Shown: positions 52,422 to 62,558, counted from the stretch's first letter. The stretch is DNA of 64,000 bases from Gracilimonas amylolytica (GCF_002911695.1 NZ_PQBS01000005.1:42485-106484), one strand, 5' to 3'. The notes: generated from the sequence alone by a model not told the origin. Translations and numbers: made by a program.

Positions 52422-53753
52422 ATGACTGCAAAGATAACCATAAATCGTGCCCGATTTCATCTAATTTACCTTGGGGTACTCTTTTTACTTAGTGGATGCC
52501 ATGCCTACGTATTGGATGATGCACAGGTTGATCTAAGAAACTCATTTACCGCAGGCAATTATGATAAAGCTTCCGAGCTTATGCAGTCATTTGAGACCGA
52601 AGATGTTTACCGATCTAAAGATGCCGTTCTGAAAAACCTTGAAGGTGGAATGATCTATCACTTTGCCGGCCATTATGACAGCTCCAATGCCTACTTTAGT
52701 CAGGCCGAAATTCAGATCGAAGACGCTTACACCAAAAGCATCAGCCGGGGTATCGGTTCCTTCCTGAATAACGACAATTCATTGGTGTATGACGGGGAAC
52801 CGTATGAAGACGTTTACCTGAATGCCTTTAAAAGCCTGAATTTTATGCATCAGCAGGATTGGGAAGCCGCTTTGGTTGAAGCCCGGCGTATGGCTTACAA
52901 AATGGAACGACTCGATATCAGGCTTAAGGGCCTGGTGGAGGCCTTTGCAAAGTCTGACAGCACGGGTAACGAGTGGAGTTCGGGAGATGTCAATATTCAG
53001 AACAGTGCATTCAGCCATTTTCTGTCTTCTGTATTATTTTCAAAAACCGGCCGGCCTGACAATGCCCGCATCGAATATGAAAAATTTGCTTCGGCTATAC
53101 ATGAACAAGGTACCATTGGGCATTTACCAAAACCGGATCCGGAAAACCTGAATCATATCATGGATCCTCAGTCTTATAATGTATTAGTGACCGCATTTTC
53201 CGGGCAGGCCCCAAAGAAGGTACAGGAAGATTTTCGCTTGTTTCTGGATAGCGGCGATGACAACAGCTTTTACGTAAAATTTTCCCTGCCAAAGCTGATG
53301 ATGTATAACTCCAGCGTGCACGGCATTCGTATCCGAACCGATTCTCTTTCTGCTCCTTTATATCTGGTGGAAGAGATGGATGAGGTTTCCGCAGAGATCT
53401 ATCAGGCCAAAAAACCGATCATCTACACCCGTGGTTTGCTTAGGGCAACCGTAAAGGCAACCGGTTCCACCCTGATCAGTTCAAGTGTGAAAGAAAAACA
53501 CAAGAACTGGGGATTCTTGCTGGAGGTATTAGGGATCATAGGTCAGGAAGCCAGTGAAAAGGCTGATCTCAGAGGTTGGCAGACCATGCCGGGTAAAGCC
53601 TGGGTGAATACCATAAAGCTTCCGCCAGGAAATCACGACCTTGAAATTGAATACCTATCAGCCAATCATACCGTTCTTTATTCAGAGACCTATCAAGTCA
53701 ACGTTACCGGAACCAATGAGCTCTTGTTGGTGGAATCCATTTTCTCGCAGTAA
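52422..53753 (+). CDS. COG3014-type lipoprotein with TPR-like helices
   Basis: A 443-residue lipoprotein (signal to LFLLSGC, Cys26). The first half is helical and TPR-like (TAGNYDKASELMQSFETED, AGHYDSSNAYFSQAE, QQDWEAALVEARRMAYKMER). The C-terminal half has the signature order MPGKAWVNTIKLPPGNHDLE of COG3014. The family is uncharacterised but commonly precedes an LpoB-like gene, as here (32 bases apart). An envelope role linked to peptidoglycan synthesis is inferred only from this pairing. Confidence 0.8.
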   Translation: MTAKITINRARFHLIYLGVLFLLSGCHAYVLDDAQVDLRNSFTAGNYDKASELMQSFETEDVYRSKDAVLKNLEGGMIYHFAGHYDSSNAYFSQAEIQIEDAYTKSISRGIGSFLNNDNSLVYDGEPYEDVYLNAFKSLNFMHQQDWEAALVEARRMAYKMERLDIRLKGLVEAFAKSDSTGNEWSSGDVNIQNSAFSHFLSSVLFSKTGRPDNARIEYEKFASAIHEQGTIGHLPKPDPENLNHIMDPQSYNVLVTAFSGQAPKKVQEDFRLFLDSGDDNSFYVKFSLPKLMMYNSSVHGIRIRTDSLSAPLYLVEEMDEVSAEIYQAKKPIIYTRGLLRATVKATGSTLISSSVKEKHKNWGFLLEVLGIIGQEASEKADLRGWQTMPGKAWVNTIKLPPGNHDLEIEYLSANHTVLYSETYQVNVTGTNELLLVESIFSQ

Positions 53754-53785
53754 TTTTTTAACATACAAACACAACCCTCAGAATT

Positions 53786-54391
53786 ATGAAATACGCAACA
53801 TTAGTGACCATGGCTTTTCTGATCCTTTTTAGCGGATGCAGACCTACGGCCAAGGTAACCCGAACAGACCCACAGGAAACAACCGACCTCTCAGGTCGCT
53901 GGAATGAGACCGATGCCCGTATGGTATCGGAAGAAATGATCAGTGATGCCATGACCAAACCCTGGCTGAATCAATACAGCAGAGAATATCAGAAACAGCC
54001 TGTCGTGATCGTAGGTAATGTCAGAAATGAAAGCATGGAACATATTGACACGGAAGTAATGACCAAAGAGATCGAACGGGCTTTTGTAAACTCCGGAGCG
54101 GTCAGCGTGGTTGCCAGTAGTGAGGAGCGGCAGGATATCCGTCAGGAACGTATGGAACAGCAACAATATGCTTCGGCAGAAACCATGAAGGCCATGGCTC
54201 AGGAACTCGGAGCCGATTTTATGCTGATCGGAAACATCAGTTCAATTGTGGATGAAACCCCAAGTGGCCGAACCGTTTCAGTTTTCTATACGGTCAATAT
54301 GGAACTGATCAATGTCGAAACCAATCAGAAAGTGTGGATCGGCAACAAGAAGATCAAAAAGATCGTTGAACGCAGAAATTTCAGGGGTTAA
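53786..54391 (+). CDS. LpoB-like penicillin-binding-protein activator lipoprotein
   Basis: A 201-residue lipoprotein (MKYATLVTMAFLILFSGC). The core PVVIVGNVRNESMEHIDTEV, EIERAFVNSGAVSVVASSEE and AQELGADFMLIGNISSIVDE matches the LpoB/YcfM family. In E. coli LpoB reaches through the periplasm to activate PBP1B. It follows the COG3014 lipoprotein and is closed by a terminator, so the two form a bicistronic unit. Which synthase it acts on here is unknown. Confidence 0.87.
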   Translation: MKYATLVTMAFLILFSGCRPTAKVTRTDPQETTDLSGRWNETDARMVSEEMISDAMTKPWLNQYSREYQKQPVVIVGNVRNESMEHIDTEVMTKEIERAFVNSGAVSVVASSEERQDIRQERMEQQQYASAETMKAMAQELGADFMLIGNISSIVDETPSGRTVSVFYTVNMELINVETNQKVWIGNKKIKKIVERRNFRG

Positions 54392-54408
54392 ATTCTCCTA
54401 AAATCATT

Positions 54409-54443
54409 AAAGGCTTTCTGATTTACGGAAAGCCTTTTTATTT
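54409..54443 (+). terminator. Terminator after the LpoB-like gene
   Basis: AAAGGCTTTC (54409-54418) pairs perfectly with GAAAGCCTTT (54428-54437) across a nine-base loop, followed by TTATTTT. It lies 18 bases after the stop and ends just before pncB. Confidence 0.85.
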
Positions 54444-54450
54444 TGCGCTC

Positions 54451-55848
54451 ATGATCTTAAAAAAACCAGCTCTTTACACCGACCTTTATGAATTGACCAT
54501 GGCCCAGGGATATTTTCTCTCCGGTCGTCATGAACAACCCGCTACCTTTGACTACTTCTTTCGCCGACTCCCATTCGACGGAGGGTATGTAATATTCGCA
54601 GGCTTAAGTGATCTCCTTCAGATGATTCAGAATTTTAAATTTCATGTAGATGAAATTGATTTTTTGCGGAAGCAGGGTTTCAAAGAAGAATTCCTTACTT
54701 ACCTGAAAGAATTTGAATTCAAACCTACCATCCATTCCGTTAAAGAAGGTGAAGTGATCTTTCCTAATGAACCGGTGCTTCGGGTTGAGGGTACCATTAT
54801 TGAAGCTCAAATCCTGGAAACATTATTATTGAATACCTTGAATTTTTCTTCACTGATAGCCACTAAAGCTGCCCGAATCAAACAGGCAGCCGGTGAAAAA
54901 CCGGTCGTCGATTTTGGGCTTAGGCGCTCTCAGGGTTTGGGTGGATTACAGGCATCCAAAGCAGCGATCATCGGTGGATTTGAAGGAACATCGAATGTGC
55001 TGGCAGGCATGCAAAATGATATTCCGGTCAACGGCACCATGGCTCACTCCTGGATCCAATCATTTGAGGATGAGTTGACAGCCTTTAGAACCTATGCTCA
55101 ATATTACCCGGACTCATCCATCTTATTAGTGGACACCTATAGTACCCTGAAACATGGCGTTCCCAATGCAATCAAGGTCGCCAAGGAACTGGAAGAAAAA
55201 GGTCACAAACTTGTTGGTATACGTCTTGATAGTGGTGACCTCGCTTATTTTGCCCGTAAAAGCCGAGAGATGCTGGATAAAGCCGGCCTCGAGTACGTTA
55301 AGATAGCTGTTTCCAATCAGCTTGATGAGTACCTAATCAAGAGTTTGTTCGATCAGGGGGCACCGATCGATCTATTTGGGGTTGGAACCAAACTGGTTAC
55401 AGCTTATGACGACCCTGCCCTGGATGGAGTATATAAACTGAGTTCCATCAACGGTAAGCCCACCCTTAAGATCTCAGAAAATGAAGAAAAGGTCACGCTG
55501 CCGGATGCCAAAAAAGTGATCCGCTATTTCAATCAGGATGGGAGTTTTTACAGTGATGGCATTGCCCTGGCTGATGAAGAGATCCCGGACGTGATCTATC
55601 ACCCATACATAACTCATCGTTCGACCAATGTAGGGCACCTCAGGTCAGAAGAGTTACAGCACAAAGTGGTTGAAAACGGTCAGGTTGTTATTGAGATCCC
55701 TACCCTTAAAGAGAGTGCCCAATACGCTCATTCAAGACTTCAGAAATTAAACGATGAGCACAAACGATTTGATAATCCCCATGTTTACAAAGTGGGCTTA
55801 AGTAATCAACTGCGTGAATTGAAAATTGAATTACTCAAAAAAGCTTAG
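54451..55848 (+). CDS. pncB: Nicotinate phosphoribosyltransferase
   Basis: A 465-residue enzyme that makes nicotinate mononucleotide from nicotinate and PRPP. Diagnostic words are YTDLYELTMAQGYFLSGRHE, FDYFFRRLPFDGGYVIFAGL, DFGLRRSQGLGGLQASKAAI, MAHSWIQSF and GIRLDSGDLAYFARKSREML. It is of the longer bacterial type. It forms an NAD-salvage pair with the nicotinamidase gene six bases downstream. The catalytic His (in GTMAHSW) is present. Confidence 0.96.
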   Translation: MILKKPALYTDLYELTMAQGYFLSGRHEQPATFDYFFRRLPFDGGYVIFAGLSDLLQMIQNFKFHVDEIDFLRKQGFKEEFLTYLKEFEFKPTIHSVKEGEVIFPNEPVLRVEGTIIEAQILETLLLNTLNFSSLIATKAARIKQAAGEKPVVDFGLRRSQGLGGLQASKAAIIGGFEGTSNVLAGMQNDIPVNGTMAHSWIQSFEDELTAFRTYAQYYPDSSILLVDTYSTLKHGVPNAIKVAKELEEKGHKLVGIRLDSGDLAYFARKSREMLDKAGLEYVKIAVSNQLDEYLIKSLFDQGAPIDLFGVGTKLVTAYDDPALDGVYKLSSINGKPTLKISENEEKVTLPDAKKVIRYFNQDGSFYSDGIALADEEIPDVIYHPYITHRSTNVGHLRSEELQHKVVENGQVVIEIPTLKESAQYAHSRLQKLNDEHKRFDNPHVYKVGLSNQLRELKIELLKKA

Positions 55849-55854
55849 ATATCT

Positions 55855-56463
55855 ATGAAAGCATTGATCATTGTTGACGTTCAAAACGATTTTTGTCCCG
55901 GAGGCGCGTTGGCTGTTCCCGGTGGCGACGAGGTTATCTCCCCTATCAACAACATTATGGATGCCTTCAATTGTATTGTACAAACTCAGGATTGGCATCC
56001 TTCCTCTCATTTGTCCTTTGCTTCAAATCATAAAGGCAAATCACCGTACGATACCGTTGAAATGAAGTATGGAGAGCAGGTTCTTTGGCCGGATCATTGT
56101 GTTCAGGGAACCGAAGGAGCTGACTTCCACAAAGAACTACGGCTTGAACCGTCACAACTCATCATCCGTAAAGGTTTTAGAAAAGATATTGATTCCTACT
56201 CGGCTTTCTTCGAAAACGATCAAACCACGGTAACCGGATTGCACGGATACCTGCAGGCACGGGGTGTTAAGGAGCTATACGTTGGCGGACTTGCCACCGA
56301 CTTCTGCGTGAAATGGACCGCTTTGGACGGCCGTAAGCTTGGTTATAAGGTAAATTTGATCACCGATGCCGTACGCGGAATCGATATCGAAGGATCCGTG
56401 GAAAAAGCCATGCAAGAAATGAAGGAAGCCGGTGTTAATATGATTACTTCTTCGGAGATCTAA
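55855..56463 (+). CDS. pncA: Nicotinamidase
   Basis: A 202-residue hydrolase that converts nicotinamide to nicotinate, the substrate of PncB. The catalytic triad is visible: Asp8 in IVDVQNDF, Lys106 in IIRKGF, and Cys151 in LATDFCVKWTA. The metal-binding set is DWHPSSH (Asp46, His48, His52). The full length is normal. It follows pncB by six bases and is surely co-transcribed with it. Confidence 0.96.
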   Translation: MKALIIVDVQNDFCPGGALAVPGGDEVISPINNIMDAFNCIVQTQDWHPSSHLSFASNHKGKSPYDTVEMKYGEQVLWPDHCVQGTEGADFHKELRLEPSQLIIRKGFRKDIDSYSAFFENDQTTVTGLHGYLQARGVKELYVGGLATDFCVKWTALDGRKLGYKVNLITDAVRGIDIEGSVEKAMQEMKEAGVNMITSSEI

Positions 56464-56521
56464 GTCAGACGTGGGTCTGTTTCTTTGGGATCCGGGCCCT
56501 GTTTAAGGTTGCCTTTTTCAT

Positions 56522-56812
56522 CTACCAAAACCGAACTGTATATCGTCTGCTTATTGAGAGAATTAATGTTACTGAGTAGTATCGTTTCTTCTTTGGAGAT
56601 CTCTTGTCAAGATAGATCCGGTACACTTTCAGCCAGGCGTTTAATTCGTCTTCCTCCTCTCCATTCCAGACTGCCGCAAACAGCCGATCCACTTCATCTT
56701 TGTAGGTCGAAAAAGTGTACTTTCTTGCCGCCCATGCCAATGCATAGCTCAATGGTAGGGCAAGTATAAAAGCCACAAATTCATAAATAGCAAAGCTCGT
56801 CATGCGGATCAT
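56522..56812 (-). CDS. Small hypothetical membrane protein
   Basis: A 96-residue frame starting at an ATG (MIRMTSFAIYEFVAFILALP) with one hydrophobic N-terminal segment to about residue 26, then a charged part (KYTFSTYKDEVDRLFAAVWN, GEEEDELNAWLKVYRIYLDK) that reads like a real protein, and a basic end. I recognise no family. An in-frame GTG lies 15 bases further up. It stands alone between pncA (convergent) and the barrel gene. The composition is protein-like, but existence is not certain. Confidence 0.5.
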   Translation of the reverse strand: MIRMTSFAIYEFVAFILALPLSYALAWAARKYTFSTYKDEVDRLFAAVWNGEEEDELNAWLKVYRIYLDKRSPKKKRYYSVTLILSISRRYTVRFW

Positions 56813-56876
56813 TTTTAATTGACCCACATAACGAGCTTTTAAGATGTTTAATTCGTTTCGTACAGATCAAATTCTT

Positions 56877-58400
56877 CTAAAACCTGATCACAAACCCACT
56901 CCAAGCAGCTGTAGCAGAACTTCCTGAGTTTCGGGAATTTGCTACTGTTGAGGCTCCAACCGTGAACTCAAGGAACTGGAAATCAAGTCCGATCCCCGCT
57001 GAATACGCTGCTGAGGAATATCCGCCTAAAGTGGTTCCCGCCCGGATAGGCACAAACCCAAACAGTCTGTACTGAGCCCCAAGGTTCAGAACACTTCGTC
57101 TTGAGTTGATTCCATCATTATTGAAACCAAACCCATAGTCGAGGGCAACCAAAAGTTTACCCATCTCCAGAGAAGCGCCGAAGTTGTACATACCCGGCAA
57201 GGTGTGTTTGATACCGCCGGTTTGTTCGGCATCAAAATTACCGTACACATCGGTCTTAAGGCTGTCTCCAAGGTTGTCGAAATAGTCGTCAAACGAATCT
57301 TCATCCTGAGCTCCATTATACGTGAATACGCCATCTGCATAAATACGGGATGGGGTTTTCTTATAGGTTATGGATCCGAGATCTGTAATGGACATAGACA
57401 GCCGAAGTGTCTTGTCTTTATCGATGAATAACGGAATAGGCAGATAAGATACATCCATCTCAAGGGTTGCCCCAAGGTCAACGCCAAAACCTGTGGCATC
57501 CACATCACCAATGTCATCCCCCTCATAATCCACATAATCATCGATATCAGCATCACTATCCTGATTGTAGGCCGCTTCAAAGGCTTGTAACTGCTCTGAA
57601 AGCTGCCCGATGGTATTCAGGCTGTAACTGAAATCATGATTTACGGTAAATGGAGAACTCTGACTTCCTCTTGTCATTTGCAAAGTCGACTGAAAATCTG
57701 CATCAGTGGCATACACTCCATACAGAAATTTTGGAGCCACACCGGCGTACAGTTTCACATCTTTTGCAAACAACAGGTTAGGGATCTCCAGCATCTTTCT
57801 TGCATATCCGAACGAGATCTCAGCAAAAGCCACAGTACTTGAATTGAAATTGACAGGGGTAGGATCCGAGAATTTATCGGCATCCAGACCATAGGTCATT
57901 AGTTCGGCAAGTCCCTTATTGACCGTAAGATCTTCCGTGAACCGGAATCGGGTGGCAATACTAAAAGCCTGACCGGCTCTTCGGTGAGAAACACCAATGG
58001 GCGATAGATTTACCGTACCGGCCATTTGTCGGGTATTGGCAGAACTTTCACCAAACCAGTCATTAAGCATATTTTCCCGGGTTTCGCCGGAGATCAGTAA
58101 GCCTGTGGTCAGGTAATCGTTATACACGGCAAAGTTGGCGAGTGTCCCCCCGGCTTTAAACCCGGTTGGTGCAATACCGATCTGTGTTCGGTTTCTGTGC
58201 GTATCCAGCATGAGGTTGGCCGGGTTCACAAAATTGGCATTAAAACCATCAATATAAGCGGTTCCGCCCCCTCCCATTCCTACGGATTGGGCATTGAAAT
58301 GGCGGGATTGCGATAGTGCATCAACCGAGATCAGACCTGTTATAAGGATCATCAAAACGGTTAATTTCTGTAATCTGTTAAAGTAATTAGAACGTCTCAT
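56877..58400 (-). CDS. Outer-membrane beta-barrel protein (DUF5723-like)
   Basis: A 507-residue protein with a signal peptide (to about DALSQ, residue 31), the conserved start ARHFNAQSVGMGGGGTAYID-like segment, GFNANFVNPANLML, and alternating amphipathic strands to the C-terminal FVIRF, whose final Phe is the barrel-insertion signal. It resembles FadL-fold proteins of Bacteroidota (DUF5723 type). An acidic loop rich in Asp near 265-290 (NQDSDADIDDYVDYEGDD) may bind cations. Cargo unknown. Its ATG overlaps the stop of the large lipoprotein gene upstream (TAATG), so the two should act together. Confidence 0.8.
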   Translation of the reverse strand: MRRSNYFNRLQKLTVLMILITGLISVDALSQSRHFNAQSVGMGGGGTAYIDGFNANFVNPANLMLDTHRNRTQIGIAPTGFKAGGTLANFAVYNDYLTTGLLISGETRENMLNDWFGESSANTRQMAGTVNLSPIGVSHRRAGQAFSIATRFRFTEDLTVNKGLAELMTYGLDADKFSDPTPVNFNSSTVAFAEISFGYARKMLEIPNLLFAKDVKLYAGVAPKFLYGVYATDADFQSTLQMTRGSQSSPFTVNHDFSYSLNTIGQLSEQLQAFEAAYNQDSDADIDDYVDYEGDDIGDVDATGFGVDLGATLEMDVSYLPIPLFIDKDKTLRLSMSITDLGSITYKKTPSRIYADGVFTYNGAQDEDSFDDYFDNLGDSLKTDVYGNFDAEQTGGIKHTLPGMYNFGASLEMGKLLVALDYGFGFNNDGINSRRSVLNLGAQYRLFGFVPIRAGTTLGGYSSAAYSAGIGLDFQFLEFTVGASTVANSRNSGSSATAAWSGFVIRF

Positions 58401-60649
58401 TAGTTTACCTCCGTTTCGATGCTAAGATCTGCACTCACTGAAAGTGTGATCGCGTCTGTGGTTCTGATCCTGACATCATCTCCTACTCCGTCACTGTTTG
58501 TATCTGTTGTCAGCAACCAGGCTGATATTTCCAGATATCTGGTTTGATACAGTTGCTCCAGCTGGCTTTCGTTGAGTACGATCTGCATAGAGCCTGAAGA
58601 AGGTGCATTGGCAAACTGTGTACCCTGATCAATGCCTGATGCCATCAGTTTAAGCTCGTCACCTGAAATCGGTATGCTGGTAATGGGTGTATAATTTTCA
58701 TCCATGAAGGTCACCTCAAGGTCTATCTCTAATGGAATACCATTGGTGTAATCTATGATGATACGTCCTTCAGTGAGCCGGCTGTCATCCCCATTTTGTG
58801 TGGATGGCAGATCGCCCAGGTCCTGATCTGTAGTATCCGTGAACGTAGCGGCCTGCGTGGTTCTCAGTGCAAGCGGAATATTCACGTTGATCGTCGGTTC
58901 AAATTCGATAGGTGAAGTCACGGTTCCGGCTTCATTATTTTCATTAACCATGGCCTTACCAATAAATCTGATCTGATCAGGCAGGTTGTTGAGAAAGTCA
59001 TCCACGTTCGTGTTTGACGCATCAAAATTGATCGAACCGCTGCCGGTATTTGTATCGATATCAAATTTAATGAGATCTTCAGGTTCTAAAGCCACTCCAT
59101 TCGCATTCAATCCTGGGACCTGTGTTGTGACCTCATACTCACTTCCGGCATCTCCCGTCAGGTAGATCACCTCATTGTTGGAATTTATACCTAAGAAAGC
59201 ACCATAAACGGTTGCTCCCACTTCAAGATTGGTCGTGTAGTCGATGGAAATGGTTGGTTCAGTAAACTCAATGCCATCAAGCTTATCGGACAGATCTTCA
59301 AGTCCATCAATTTCTGTCAGTTCAGCCTCTGTGTCATTGTAAAGGTCCAGTTGATCGACCCCGTTGTTTGGATCATCATCACCCAACAGCACTTCTTTGG
59401 ATACAATCACCCCAAATGCTTCTGCTATTTGCAGGTTATTGATAGATACGGTAGCTGCAACATTATCGGTCTCGGAGATAACCCGGGTTTCAGACCCGCT
59501 GCCTTCCTGAGTGTTTTCGGTTTGAGCCGAGATTTTGTATTCAACCTGATTGCCTTCTGCAAAAATGCGGTAGCCGGAAAGATCCATACTTCTGGCCGGA
59601 GCTGATCCATTTCTGGTGATCTCGGTTGCTCCATTATACACTATGACCAATGAATCTCCTTCAGCATAAGGTGCCGTACGTATCCCCGGAAATGATATCG
59701 TCATATTTTCTATGGTAATATCCAGATTGTTGATGATCTCAGAGATCATCAAGTCACCCGATTGTAATTCCACATAGTGGGCGGCTTCAGTGAACTGGAA
59801 TTCAGTGTTATCCAGGGTAGTCACATCACTGCTTTCGAAAGTTTGGGCTTCCACAGCAGCCTCCACTTCAGAGGCCACCAGATCTACCCCTTCCAGGCTA
59901 TCCACGATCAAACTGCCTGGATTGTCCTGAGAGGTTTGGGCTGACCAAGTGACCGACACATCCACGTTCAAGTCCTGAAGTACATCACCGTTGTCAAAAA
60001 CAAATTGTCCCGAGACGTTGCTGCCATGGGTTACATTGTTGAAAGTGGTTGTAGTGATCACCGTACTGCCTGATCTCAGGTCTATATCTGCGGCATCAAT
60101 ATCAAAACCAAGATCGTTGGTCAGCGTGAGTTCAACCGAGCCGTTTTTGATGGTGGCACTTACAAAGTAATCGGTATTTGCTCCAACCTGTATGTTTACA
60201 GGAGTCGGGGTTTGTCCGCCTGGTATTGGTGTCCCTGCTGAAAATAAAGCGGGATTCAACCCGGTAATTTCCTGAAAGCTTGCCTCACCAAGGTTCCCAC
60301 CGGATCCCGATGAAAAACTGCCGATCTCGATCTCTCCGATTTCTGTATCGAAAGTTGTTGGAGTGACATCGACTTCAGGAATGGCATCATTCAGATCACC
60401 AAAATCAAAATCTTCTTGTTTAGAAATGGTTATAAAGTTATCTCCGTCCACAGAAAAGAGAGAATCAAAATCTGAAGAGGTGGTATCTATAAGAACATTT
60501 GAGCCCTGCCCCATAAACTGGAACGTTTTGTTGTACATGACAGGAGCCTCAATACGATGGGAAGTTCTGAAATTAGGATCATCAGGCATTTCACAAGCTG
60601 ATAACAAAATTCCTAAAACCGCCAGATACGAAACAAATATTTTACGCAT
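58400..60649 (-). CDS. Large surface lipoprotein of unknown function
   Basis: A 749-residue lipoprotein; the start MRKIFVSYLAVLGILLSAC gives a clean signal with the acylated Cys at residue 19. A longer reading from a GTG at 60715 would add 22 residues before the signal and is rejected. The protein is acidic, rich in Asp, Thr, Ser and Val, and predicted all-beta, with repeating Ig-like stretches (GSSTVI-like, VELTLTNDLGFDIDAADIDL, PLEIDLEVTFMDENYTPITS). I recognise no characterised domain. It is translationally coupled to the barrel gene at 58400 and divergent from lysS. A role as a surface partner of the barrel is inferred. Confidence 0.75.
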   Translation of the reverse strand: MRKIFVSYLAVLGILLSACEMPDDPNFRTSHRIEAPVMYNKTFQFMGQGSNVLIDTTSSDFDSLFSVDGDNFITISKQEDFDFGDLNDAIPEVDVTPTTFDTEIGEIEIGSFSSGSGGNLGEASFQEITGLNPALFSAGTPIPGGQTPTPVNIQVGANTDYFVSATIKNGSVELTLTNDLGFDIDAADIDLRSGSTVITTTTFNNVTHGSNVSGQFVFDNGDVLQDLNVDVSVTWSAQTSQDNPGSLIVDSLEGVDLVASEVEAAVEAQTFESSDVTTLDNTEFQFTEAAHYVELQSGDLMISEIINNLDITIENMTISFPGIRTAPYAEGDSLVIVYNGATEITRNGSAPARSMDLSGYRIFAEGNQVEYKISAQTENTQEGSGSETRVISETDNVAATVSINNLQIAEAFGVIVSKEVLLGDDDPNNGVDQLDLYNDTEAELTEIDGLEDLSDKLDGIEFTEPTISIDYTTNLEVGATVYGAFLGINSNNEVIYLTGDAGSEYEVTTQVPGLNANGVALEPEDLIKFDIDTNTGSGSINFDASNTNVDDFLNNLPDQIRFIGKAMVNENNEAGTVTSPIEFEPTINVNIPLALRTTQAATFTDTTDQDLGDLPSTQNGDDSRLTEGRIIIDYTNGIPLEIDLEVTFMDENYTPITSIPISGDELKLMASGIDQGTQFANAPSSGSMQIVLNESQLEQLYQTRYLEISAWLLTTDTNSDGVGDDVRIRTTDAITLSVSADLSIETEVN

Positions 60650-60853
60650 AACGGTATGTCTTGAGTTAGTGGTTTTTGACCGCACAATGTAGAGTTGATT
60701 GATCGTTGTTTTCACTGAATCTAATCAGACCTTTGTTAAAAAAGTATTAGGAACTGTTTAAGTAATTTCTATGAAGGTGTGATGAACTATTTTCATAAAT
60801 CCGAATTATTAAACTAATTGACGTTTAAACTCACAATTCTCAGCTTAATTCGG

Positions 60854-60861
60854 TATTTTTG
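60854..60861 (+). promoter_or_regulatory. Candidate -7 promoter box of lysS
   Basis: TATTTTTG matches TAnnTTTG exactly and lies 41 bases before the lysS ATG. A clear -33 TTTG at the right distance is not seen, so the call is tentative. The 253-base gap 60650-60902 otherwise shows nothing. Confidence 0.4.
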
Positions 60862-60902
60862 GTGCTTATCAAAAACCTGTAAATAAAATTAAAAAGTACT
60901 AC

Positions 60903-62432
60903 ATGTCTGATCAGGAATTAAGTCTTTCCGAACAGGAAGAAATTCGCCGGGAAAAACTTGAACAATTAGAAGAAATGGGCGTTAACCCGTATCCCTACTC
61001 TTTTGATGTGACCCATACCTCTAAACAGATCTTAGACGATGATAAACTGATCAGGGATGAAGAGAATAATCCTGAAACAGAAACGGTTAGCGTGGCCGGT
61101 CGCATTATGACGCGACGTATTATGGGGAAAGCTTCCTTCTTTAATCTGCAGGATTCTGAAGGCACGATTCAGGTGTACATCCGGCGTGACGACGTAGGCG
61201 TGGAAGAATATAACACCGTTTTCAAAAAGCTTGCTGATATTGGAGACATAGTAGGGATCAAAGGGTTTGTATTTAAAACCCGAACCGGTGAAACCACCAT
61301 CCATGCAGAAGAATTTCAGTTTCTGTCCAAGACCATCCGGCCAATCCCCACTCCCAAAGAAGTGGAAAATGAAGATGGCGAAAAGGTCATTCACGATGCC
61401 TTTACTGACAAGGAACAGCGGTACCGCATGCGTTATGTGGATCTGATCGTAAACCCTCAGGTAAGGGAGACCTTTAAACAACGTACGCAAATGGTTCAGA
61501 CCATGCGTAATATGATGAATGAAAAGGGCTACCTGGAAGTGGAAACACCGATCCTGCAGCCTATTTATGGTGGAGCCGCGGCAAAACCTTTTGTTACACA
61601 TCACAATGCCCTGGATATGGACCTGTATCTGCGTATTGCCAATGAGCTGTACCTGAAGCGATTGATCGTTGGTGGCTTTGATGGGGTCTATGAATTTTCA
61701 AAAGATTTCAGGAATGAAGGCCTGTCAAGGTTCCACAACCCGGAATTTACTCAGGTTGAGCTGTATGTGGCTTACAAGGATTACAACTGGATGATGGAAT
61801 TCACCGAAAAGATGCTTGAGAAAGTAGCTCTTGAACTGCACGGTTCAACCAAAGTTCAGGTGGGCGAGCACGAGATCGACTTTAAAGCTCCGTGGCCGCG
61901 AATTCCATTATTTGAGGCCATTGAAAAGGAAACCGGGCACGACCTGTATGGCAAGGACCTGGATGAATTGAAGAAAGTAGCCCAAGAGCTGAACATCGAG
62001 CTTGATGAATCCTTCGGTTCCGGTAAGATCATTGATGAGATCTTTGGTGAGTATGTGGAAGGTAAACTGATACAGCCAACCTTCATCACCGATTACCCCA
62101 TCGAAATGAGCCCGCTTACCAAGAAACACCGCTCCAAAGAAGGATTGGTTGAGCGATTTGAAGCCATCTGTAATGGTAAGGAGATCGCCAATGCCTACAC
62201 CGAGCTCAATGATCCGATCGATCAGAGAGAACGCCTTGAAGAGCAGGCTAAACTGCGTGCCGGTGGTGATGAGGAAGCCATGACCATAGATGATGACTTT
62301 ATCCGTGCCCTGGAATACGGCATGCCCCCCACTGCAGGTATTGGGATCGGCATTGACCGGTTGGCCATGATCATGACCAACTCAGATTCCATTCGTGATG
62401 TACTGTTCTTCCCACAAATGAAACCTGAATAA
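60903..62432 (+). CDS. lysS: Lysyl-tRNA synthetase, class II
   Basis: A 509-residue class-IIb synthetase. The anticodon-binding OB fold (about 60-160, [20 protein letters not shown]) precedes the catalytic core with motif 1 ([20 protein letters not shown]), motif 2 ([20 protein letters not shown]) and motif 3 ([18 protein letters not shown]). It charges tRNA-Lys. The gene is monocistronic or leads into the permease gene 126 bases downstream. Confidence 0.98.
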   Translation: MSDQELSLSEQEEIRREKLEQLEEMGVNPYPYSFDVTHTSKQILDDDKLIRDEENNPETETVSVAGRIMTRRIMGKASFFNLQDSEGTIQVYIRRDDVGVEEYNTVFKKLADIGDIVGIKGFVFKTRTGETTIHAEEFQFLSKTIRPIPTPKEVENEDGEKVIHDAFTDKEQRYRMRYVDLIVNPQVRETFKQRTQMVQTMRNMMNEKGYLEVETPILQPIYGGAAAKPFVTHHNALDMDLYLRIANELYLKRLIVGGFDGVYEFSKDFRNEGLSRFHNPEFTQVELYVAYKDYNWMMEFTEKMLEKVALELHGSTKVQVGEHEIDFKAPWPRIPLFEAIEKETGHDLYGKDLDELKKVAQELNIELDESFGSGKIIDEIFGEYVEGKLIQPTFITDYPIEMSPLTKKHRSKEGLVERFEAICNGKEIANAYTELNDPIDQRERLEEQAKLRAGGDEEAMTIDDDFIRALEYGMPPTAGIGIGIDRLAMIMTNSDSIRDVLFFPQMKPE

Positions 62433-62445
62433 AAGAGTTCGTTAA

Positions 62446-62551
62446 TGGTATATTCGTTATTCAAAAACGTCTTTGACGAATAATTAATCCCGTCTTAAGG
62501 GTGAAGTACAAAGTTCGAAATAACATTTATCAAATAACGAATAACTAATAC
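62446..62551. repeat. Inverted repeat between lysS and the permease gene
   Basis: TATTCGTTATT (62451-62461) is the inverse of AATAACGAATA (62533-62543). A competing partner ACGAATA lies at 62476-62482, so two alternative hairpins are possible. The repeat fills the gap between lysS and the permease gene, ending eight bases before the latter's ATG region. No poly-U follows. Confidence 0.5.
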
Positions 62552-62558
62552 CTAACAC

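Noticed and set aside
56485..56769. Open frame of 94 codons on the plus strand after pncA
   Set aside because: Overlaps the more protein-like minus-strand frame at 56522-56812 and has no recognisable content.
60650..60715. GTG start 22 codons upstream for the large lipoprotein
   Set aside because: It would put a hydrophilic stretch before the lipoprotein signal; the ATG at 60649 gives a normal signal.
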